A DNA stretch of 64,000 nucleotides, from contig CACHQX010000001.1 in NCBI GenBank assembly GCA_902582235.1, positions 16,768 through 80,767 of the forward strand, in the 5' to 3' direction. The position numbers and the translations under genes are program-made. The DNA is from an uncultured Pelagibacteraceae bacterium. GTDB taxonomy: Bacteria > Pseudomonadota > Alphaproteobacteria > Pelagibacterales > Pelagibacteraceae. The notes beneath the pieces were generated by a model. The model saw only the letters and a list, made by a program, of their open reading frames with translations. It searched no databases and was not told the DNA's origin. Position 1 is the stretch's first letter. Each line of letters begins with the position of its first letter. Positions 58,598 through 64,000 of this stretch are shown here, in pieces.

Positions 58598-60763
58598 TTA
58601 AAATTTACTGGATAGAGATAAATTGGCACTATTATTTTCTTGGTTTGAAAAATCATTTTCTAAATTAAACTCCATATTAAAAAGATCTAGCGCTTTAGAA
58701 ATCCTAAAGTTTGAAGACATATCGTTATCAAGATCTAATACAAGCTCTGTTTCTTTTTTATATAAAAAGCCTGCTGATAATGTAAATTTATTAATAAAAC
58801 CATGGCCCTTAATCTGTTGTCTTTCGTAATCAGTACTAATCGTTAATCCTTGTTCATGCTTTAAATCTAAACCAAGTCCTGCTGTGTATATATCTCTATT
58901 TTTGTTATCAGCTTGATATTCAAAACTTTCGCTATCTGATACATAACTTGTTACCACTTTAGAGTTTGAGGCAAACTCTTTACCATATTCAAGATTAACT
59001 CTAGATTTTACATTTGAGTTTTCTAAATTAATATCTCTATCAATTAGTACACCTAAAGAAGCCATTAAAGATTTAATATCTTGATCATTATAGCTAATAG
59101 CATTAGTGCCACTTTCGGTATAGCTATCAAGCGCTGTATAACTTCCGTCAATACTACCTATTGAACTAACAGTTAAGTCACTACCTTCATACTCTCTACC
59201 AATATCAAGTGAACCAAAAACTTGCTTACCATCACGGTCACTGGTATGAGTGTTGGTGTTTCCTTCGTCTTTCCTTACGATATCGCTATCTAAATAACTA
59301 ACTCCAAAAACATGTTTTAAAAAATTCTTGTCTTCTAAACTATTAATCCCATAAACAGAAAAACTTAAAGCATTGGTGTCAACTGCAGAACCAAAGGTTC
59401 CAATATCAACATCAGTGTTACCCACTCTTACAGCTACTCCTAATATTTGGTCTTCATCCATTTTTCTATCGGCACCTACAGTTATACCAAATCCATCTAT
59501 ATCTTGTGCAGAGCTTAAGGAAGTCTCACCAATTTTTCCAAAACTAATACTACCTTCAGTCCATGCTTCCCAGTCATTAGGTAAAATTTGATCTAACTTT
59601 TGAATTGGATTGAATTTAGCTTGAGTAGAACTTGCAACATTATTCGATACTTTCTTAAATAATTCATTTTGAAAGAGCAACTCTATTCTTTGAGCGCTCG
59701 TGTTTTGATATTTATTTGCTCTTAATATATCTAGTCTTTTAAAAGTAGCCACTCTTGTATCTTCAGCAAACTTTTTAGCAGTATTAATTTGTGCATCATT
59801 TATACCTCTTACATCTTTAATTTTTGGTGGCTCTTCACATTTTCCTGAACTAGTAACTTTAAAAGCACAGCTTAAGGTATATTCATTTATATCATCTCCA
59901 TCATTACTTACCACAAACATTTTGGTACCAGTAATATTAAAAGCTATACCTTGAGGATTGGTAGCTTGACTACTAATATCAAAACTACCTACATGAGTTA
60001 CAGTTGATGTTAAATCAAAGCCTACTGATAATGTATATGAATTTATCTCATTACCATTATCACCTACCACAAACATCTTGGTTCCATCATTATTAAAAGT
60101 AAGACCCCTAGGAACACCATCTTGATCGGTAATATCAAAACCTGTTCCATCTCCATTTATGTCATTGAAAGTTGCAGTTGTTAAATCAAAACCTGTTGAT
60201 AATGTATATACATATATCTCATTATCAGTATTACCTATGTAATACATTATGGTTCCATCATTATTAAAAGCAATACCTCTGGTTTTATCATCTTGAGCAC
60301 TAACGTCAAAACCTGTTCCGTCTCCATTTATGTCATTGAAAGTTGCAGTTGTTAAATCAAAACCTGTTGATAGTGTATATTAATTTATATCATAAGCAGT
60401 ATTACCTATCACAAACATCTTGGTTCCATCATTATTAAAATAAATATATATAGGCTTATCATCTTGAGCACTAACGTCAAAACCTGATCCCTCTCCATTT
60501 ATGTCATTGAAAGTTGCGGTTGATAAATCAAAAGCTGTTGATAATGTATATTCATTTATATCATTATCAGTATCACCTACCACAAACATCTTGGTTCCAT
60601 CATTGTTAAAAGCAATACCTCTAGGCGTAGTATCTTGAGCACTGACGTCAAAACCTGTTCCATCTCCATTTATGTCATTGAAAGTTGCCTCTGCTTGAAC
60701 CTTACTAACAAAAGTTAAATTAAAGATTAGAAATAATATAAATATTCTTTTCAAGACGTTCAT
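58598..60763 (-). pseudogene. autotransporter with beta-propeller repeats, interrupted by one in-frame stop
   Basis: The two track ORFs 60380-60763 and 58598-60247 are in the same frame and belong to one gene of 722 codons. It encodes a signal peptide (MNVLKRIFILFLIFNLTFVS), five repeats of 57 residues of the type FNNDGTKMFVVG, a linker, and a C-terminal autotransporter-like barrel of about 280 residues ending in SSKF. Codon 128 is TAA where the other repeats have GAA (DIN-stop-YTLS for DINEYTLS). The fragment after the stop lacks a signal peptide. A sequencing error, read-through or a true inactivation are all possible. The coding sequence beyond the stop shows no further damage. Confidence 0.85.
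59865..60690 (-). repeat. tandem 171-bp (57-residue) coding repeats
   Basis: The segment gtcattgaaagttgc recurs at 60161, 60332, 60503 and 60674, exactly 171 bases apart. Four copies are nearly identical and a fifth towards 59.9 kb is diverged. Each encodes FNDINGDGTGFDVSAQD, then FNNDGTKMFVVG, then INEYTLST-like text. The near identity points to recent expansion or recombination between copies. Confidence 0.92.
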
Positions 60764-60838
60764 AGCTAAAAAAAGAAACTAATAACAAAGGTAAACTTTA
60801 AGAGAAAGCTTAAATAATGCCTGATTTATTTAAAAAAT

Positions 60839-61282
60839 TTAGTGGCAAGCAATATTAAATTTTTTTAATCTCCAATAATTATAAGGCCAAGGTGTTACAA
60901 AACCTACTATCAACATTAATGGAACAACCCACCAAGTTAATATTGCTCCGCCTGTTAAAAGATAATCTGTTAGATTCATTGCAACTTCCATACTAATCAT
61001 AGATATAAAACTCATCCCTATTGCAGTATTGAATGCTTTTTTAAAATCAAAATTTTGTCTCATGAGTATAACCGTTTCCAAAATTATACTTGTAATTAAT
61101 CCATTGATTATTGCTAAAGTCATTATACCAAGAACTGGAAATGGAATTTTACTTAATTGAAAAAATAAAATTGTTCCAAAATCACCAATAGAGCATCCAA
61201 GTAAACACCAAGCTGTGTTTTTTGCACTTCTTTTCCACGTGTGTTTGCAAGACCAATTAAAGGTTAAACTCTCTGAGCTCAT
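60839..61282 (-). CDS. DUF4396-type membrane protein
   Basis: This 147-residue integral membrane protein has three to four helices. FNWSCKHTWKRSAKNTAWCLLGCSIGDFGTI is the diagnostic opening, with a Cys-His pair (SCKHTW) that could bind metal. WWVVPLMLIVGFVTPWPYNYWRLKKF closes it. I place it in DUF4396, proteins sometimes found with copper or cupredoxin genes. It is 21 bases downstream of the cupredoxin gene and thus third in the alternative oxidase operon. Function unknown. Confidence 0.75.
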   Translation of the reverse strand: MSSESLTFNWSCKHTWKRSAKNTAWCLLGCSIGDFGTILFFQLSKIPFPVLGIMTLAIINGLITSIILETVILMRQNFDFKKAFNTAIGMSFISMISMEVAMNLTDYLLTGGAILTWWVVPLMLIVGFVTPWPYNYWRLKKFNIACH

Positions 61283-61303
61283 TTAAGTAAATTTTTTATA
61301 GAG

Positions 61304-61813
61304 TTATTCTAACTCTACTTTAGCTACCATACCAATTTGATAATGGCCAGGAACATTACATGCAATCTCAATATTCATAGCATTTTCAAACTTCCAAACT
61401 AAATCACCTTTTTCATTTGGAGCTAAAAGAACACTATTACTGTGTGAGTGTCCCATTGCCTTATCCATTTTTGCCATTTTTTTCATTTTTTCTTTATCAA
61501 TCGAGTCTGCTAATAAAATTTCATTTTCAACCATTCTCTCCATCTCTGGCTGATGTTTTTTATGCATCATTGCATTTGCTATATTAAATTCGTGAACAAG
61601 GTTACCTGCATTAACTACTTCAAATTTAATTGTCTCACCCTTTTTAATATTAAATGATTTTGGTTCATAATAATTATCATACATCTTTACTTTAATTGTT
61701 CTATCTACTTCACTAAGTTTTCCTTTTGAACCTATCATCATATTTTTATCTGCAAATGAAGCTGATGTAAAAATAAAAAATATAGTCAATATATATAAAT
61801 AAATTTTATTCAT
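61304..61813 (-). CDS. periplasmic cupredoxin
   Basis: This 169-residue secreted copper protein has a signal peptide (MNKIYLYILTIFFIFTSASF). A cupredoxin fold follows, with a first His ligand in VVNAGNLVHEFNIANAMM and a C-terminal cluster IACNVPGHYQIGMVAKVEL giving Cys, His and Met ligands of a type 1 site. A Met/His-rich insert (MMHKKHQPEMERM, and MAKMDKAMGHSHS) suggests extra copper binding. It overlaps the alternative oxidase gene by eight bases. It may carry electrons or supply copper; that it serves the oxidase is unlikely, since the oxidase is a diiron enzyme. Confidence 0.87.
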   Translation of the reverse strand: MNKIYLYILTIFFIFTSASFADKNMMIGSKGKLSEVDRTIKVKMYDNYYEPKSFNIKKGETIKFEVVNAGNLVHEFNIANAMMHKKHQPEMERMVENEILLADSIDKEKMKKMAKMDKAMGHSHSNSVLLAPNEKGDLVWKFENAMNIEIACNVPGHYQIGMVAKVELE

Positions 61814-62489
61814 AATTTCCTTTTAAATTTTCTTTTGTTGTGATTTCTTTTTTAGATGTATTAACTTTTTCTTTTGTTTTTCTGTCGTCTATTACATCGG
61901 CAAAACTATGATTTACATCTCGATGTCCTGCCTCATCATCTCTAATAACTTTTACAACATCTTTTAGCGTTGCATGTAATGGTAAATTCCAATAATTAAT
62001 TGCAACTTCAGGAGCAGGTTGATCTTTAATTTTGCCAGTTTCTAATTCATGTAAGTATTCTGTGTAACTTCTAACAGCTTCTTCCTCAAAATAACCAACA
62101 ATTCTATGTGCGGTTCTTTGAGAAATTAAATAAATAATTGCATAAGTAATTATGAAAATAAATTGAGCAATCATAATAACTATTCTTTCAATAAAAGTTG
62201 GTTTCGCAATATGAATGAATGTCATTAAGTGCATTCTTTCATTTTCAGCTTCATCTAGAAGGATTTTGATCCATCCTTTGTCATCCTCCATCTTTCTAAG
62301 AGATTTTAAATGGATTAACATTCCGGCAACCATACCTGGAACTGCGGCTACAGTTTCTAATACTACAGCTCTATGACCGTACCTTTTTTTGAAAAAAGTA
62401 TCTGCGATGAACCTTAAAAATTTTGTGAAAGATAAAGCTACCTTATCACTAAAATTACTTGGTCTGTAATGACTTTCTAAGTTACTCAT
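61806..62489 (-). CDS. aox: alternative oxidase (ubiquinol oxidase, non-proton-pumping)
   Basis: AOX oxidises ubiquinol with oxygen at a diiron centre without pumping protons. The 227-residue protein shows all ligand motifs: VLETVAAVPGMVAGM (Glu), LLDEAENERMHLMTF (Glu, Glu and His), GYFEEEAVRSYTEYL (Glu) and VIRDDEAGHRDVNHSF (Glu and His). It is a monotopic membrane enzyme with the hydrophobic surface IERIVIMIAQFIFIITYAI. The length is that of short bacterial AOX without the plant N-terminal region. It leads an operon with a cupredoxin and a DUF4396 gene. Bypass of the cytochrome chain under copper or iron stress, or in strong light, would be a plausible role. Confidence 0.95.
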   Translation of the reverse strand: MSNLESHYRPSNFSDKVALSFTKFLRFIADTFFKKRYGHRAVVLETVAAVPGMVAGMLIHLKSLRKMEDDKGWIKILLDEAENERMHLMTFIHIAKPTFIERIVIMIAQFIFIITYAIIYLISQRTAHRIVGYFEEEAVRSYTEYLHELETGKIKDQPAPEVAINYWNLPLHATLKDVVKVIRDDEAGHRDVNHSFADVIDDRKTKEKVNTSKKEITTKENLKGNYE

Positions 62490-62549
62490 AGGGACTATTT
62501 AATCATTATTTAAAAAAAACCAATGGGGCTAAATTGCATTCAAAAAACG

Positions 62550-63203
62550 TTATTTTTTCTTGTTTATTACTAGAGACAATTTTCGAGGAAAACTGCCCTC
62601 ATCAAAATTTTCAATACTTATATTTATAAATCCATCTAAAAGATTCTTAATTTTGTTTTCTGAAAAATAATGAACAATAAAACCATTCATTTCATACATA
62701 TCCTCTCCTCTATGCGTTCCCTTCTTAAAATCACCATCCGTATGATTTCTTACAGTGTAAATATTAAAACCGTCTTTTTTTAAAACTCTTAAGATTTCTT
62801 TATTTAAATCTTTTAAATCTTGATTTGTAAGAGCCATACAAAATAACATATGTGAGTAACATGCTTGAAAATTTTCATTATCAAAATTAAATTTTTTCCT
62901 GATATCGTAATTCTCAACTTTTACTAAAGCGTCTAAATTGTTTTCTTTAGATCTTTTTTTTATAATATTTGTTGCAGACAAACTGTAATCGATTGCGTGA
63001 ACATGAATATTATTTTGTGCAAAATATATTGTGTCTCTTCCAAGACCTGCGCCAAGTTCAATAATATTTGTAATGTTATTTTTTTTAAAGGTTTCGAGGG
63101 CTTTCTTTGCTGAGAAGCTTGGTTCAAAACCGAACATCTCAGGCTTATTTGAGAAATTATTTTCCCAATGCTGAGATTGCTGGTTTAAAAGTTTTTTGTC
63201 CAA
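62550..63203 (-). CDS. class I SAM-dependent methyltransferase
   Basis: This 217-residue protein is of the Methyltransf_11/25 type. ITNIIELGAGLGRDTIYFAQNN is motif I, VHAIDYSLSATNI the acidic loop, and FQACYSHMLFCMAL replaces the usual post-motif. EILRVLKKDGFNIYTVRNHTDGDFKKGTH is the conserved distal part. It resembles thiopurine/tellurite-type (TehB-like) small-molecule methyltransferases by general layout only. It lies one base downstream of the peroxiredoxin gene, so is co-transcribed with it. Substrate unknown. Confidence 0.8.
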   Translation of the reverse strand: MDKKLLNQQSQHWENNFSNKPEMFGFEPSFSAKKALETFKKNNITNIIELGAGLGRDTIYFAQNNIHVHAIDYSLSATNIIKKRSKENNLDALVKVENYDIRKKFNFDNENFQACYSHMLFCMALTNQDLKDLNKEILRVLKKDGFNIYTVRNHTDGDFKKGTHRGEDMYEMNGFIVHYFSENKIKNLLDGFINISIENFDEGSFPRKLSLVINKKK

Positions 63204-63204
63204 T

Positions 63205-63867
63205 CTACTTAGATGGATCTGGAACTTTTCTTAAATAAGGTTTAATTGCATTCCAACCTTTAGGAAACAATTTTTTAGCTTCATCATCCTTTACAGCAGG
63301 TACAATGATTACTTCCTCACCTTTTTTCCAATCTGCTGGAGTAGCCACTTTATGTTTTGCAGTCAGCTGCATAGAATCTATTGATCTCAATAGTTCCAAA
63401 AAATTTCTTCCAGTTGCCATTGGGTAAGTTAAAAACAAACCAATTCTTTTATCAGGTCTTATAATGAAAACTGTTCTAACTGTTTGATTGTCTACTGCAG
63501 TTCTCCCCATTGAAGTTGTTCCCGCATCACCTTCTAACATATTATAAAGTTTTGCAATTTTAAGATCCTCATCAGCTATAATTGGATAGTCTGGTTTTTT
63601 TCCAGTTACATCTTTTATATCCTCTAACCACTTTACGTGATCTGAAACCGGATCAACACTTAAACCAATAACTTTTACATTTCTTTTTTCAAATTCAGGT
63701 TTTAATTTTGCAAGAGAACCTAATTCTGTTGTGCAAACAGGTGTAAAGTCTTTTGGGTGTGAAAATAAGACACCCCAACTATCACCTAGCCATTCATGAA
63801 ATGAAATATCGCCAATTGTTGTTTTAGCTTTAAAGTCAGGCGCTAAACTATTTATTTTTAGAGTCAT
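63205..63867 (-). CDS. 1-Cys peroxiredoxin (Prx6 type)
   Basis: This 220-residue thiol peroxidase has the peroxidatic Cys in SHPKDFTPVCTTELGSLA, with the Pro-x-x-x-Thr-x-x-Cys pattern. VDPVSDHVKWLEDI is typical of the Prx6 group, and TVRTVFIIRPDKRIGLFLTYPMATGRN holds the conserved Arg. The C-terminal extension (PADWKKGEEVIIVPAVKDDEAKKLFPKGW) is also typical of Prx6. There is no clear resolving Cys. GGAGATG just before the ATG is a good ribosome site. It probably removes hydrogen peroxide or alkyl hydroperoxides in the cytoplasm. Confidence 0.94.
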   Translation of the reverse strand: MTLKINSLAPDFKAKTTIGDISFHEWLGDSWGVLFSHPKDFTPVCTTELGSLAKLKPEFEKRNVKVIGLSVDPVSDHVKWLEDIKDVTGKKPDYPIIADEDLKIAKLYNMLEGDAGTTSMGRTAVDNQTVRTVFIIRPDKRIGLFLTYPMATGRNFLELLRSIDSMQLTAKHKVATPADWKKGEEVIIVPAVKDDEAKKLFPKGWNAIKPYLRKVPDPSK

Positions 63868-63942
63868 TTACATCTCCTTTTTAAAAACAAATTATATGCA
63901 AGATTGATTTGCTATGCAATTTTTTATAAGATGATAATTAAT

Positions 63943-64000
63943 ATGATTTTTAAACAACTATTCGATAATAAGTCTTCAACCTATACGTACATACTGTCAA
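63943..64000 (+). CDS. 5' end of an ETHE1-like metallo-beta-lactamase-fold gene (cut by window end)
   Basis: From the ATG at 63943 the frame reads MIFKQLFDNKSSTYTYILS and leaves the window. This opening (QLFD, then SSTYTYIL) is characteristic of ETHE1/persulfide dioxygenase-like MBL-fold hydrolases, as I remember the family. An in-frame ATG at 63931 is an alternative start. The gene is divergent from the peroxiredoxin gene with 75 bases between them. A role in oxidising sulfane sulfur would suit the sulfur theme, but only 19 residues are visible. Confidence 0.6.
   Translation, partial: MIFKQLFDNKSSTYTYILS

Noticed and set aside
59865-60690. CRISPR array or non-coding repeat
   Set aside because: The 171-bp repeats are contiguous, without spacers, and keep an open protein frame apart from one stop.
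1-64000. rRNA operon, IS elements, prophage, toxin-antitoxin or restriction genes
   Set aside because: None recognised on either strand; all coding space is accounted for by metabolic, transport and envelope genes.

Overview
The window looks like a chromosomal segment of a streamlined marine alphaproteobacterium of the SAR11 clade (Candidatus Pelagibacter-like). It is strongly AT-rich by eye, its proteins are rich in Lys, Asn and Ile, and genes abut or overlap by 1-20 bases almost everywhere. There are no insertion sequences, phage genes or CRISPR arrays. Content also fits SAR11: TRAP and ABC uptake systems, TauE exporters, a 2-methylcitrate cycle, a dimethylglycine/sarcosine dehydrogenase-like enzyme and sulfonate genes. 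No database was searched, so the taxon and all functions rest on recognised motifs and gene order.

Layout. 0-10.6 kb: glmU (acetyltransferase half only)-glmS, gph, the prpDBC methylcitrate operon, and nrdAB with a downstream methyltransferase and NrdR-like palindromes in front of nrdA. 10.6-24 kb: a phosphohexomutase, then one long minus-strand run (TRAP dctPQM, dusA, two TauE/SafE exporters, DoxX), a CaiB/BaiF CoA-transferase, cmk, rpoZ, an MFS carrier and small redox genes. 24-33 kb: glycosyltransferases, then a polyamine and methylthioadenosine (MTA) salvage block made of a fused SpeD-SpeE, a FucA-like class II aldolase, mtnA, mtnP and apt. 33-42 kb: a cell-surface sugar island with rfbBAC, a Gfo/Idh reductase, an NDP-hexose 2,3-dehydratase, a C-methyltransferase and an RmlD-like ketoreductase. 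Together these match a route to a dTDP-2,6-dideoxy-3-C-methylhexose of the mycarose/kijanose type. A tRNA-Met, a sugar O-methyltransferase and a sulfotransferase follow.

42-58.6 kb: two BASS carriers, an unusual double winged-helix regulator, a dimethylglycine/sarcosine dehydrogenase-like flavoprotein, alanine dehydrogenase, an omega-amino acid:pyruvate aminotransferase, and a divergent TauABC-type ABC system whose permease is more than twice the normal size. Downstream are a PQQ-type dehydrogenase, an Ldh2-family dehydrogenase, a phosphate acetyltransferase-like enzyme and a HisD homologue that reads as HpsN. I infer a hub for organosulfonates (taurine, DHPS, sulfolactate); Xsc itself is not in the window. 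58.6-64 kb: a beta-propeller autotransporter gene broken by one in-frame TAA, an alternative oxidase-cupredoxin-DUF4396 operon, a methyltransferase, a 1-Cys peroxiredoxin, and the first codons of an ETHE1-like metallo-hydrolase cut by the window end.

Two transport operons, TRAP and Tau, carry a strong hairpin directly after the binding-protein gene. This fits over-production of the periplasmic binding protein relative to the membrane parts.
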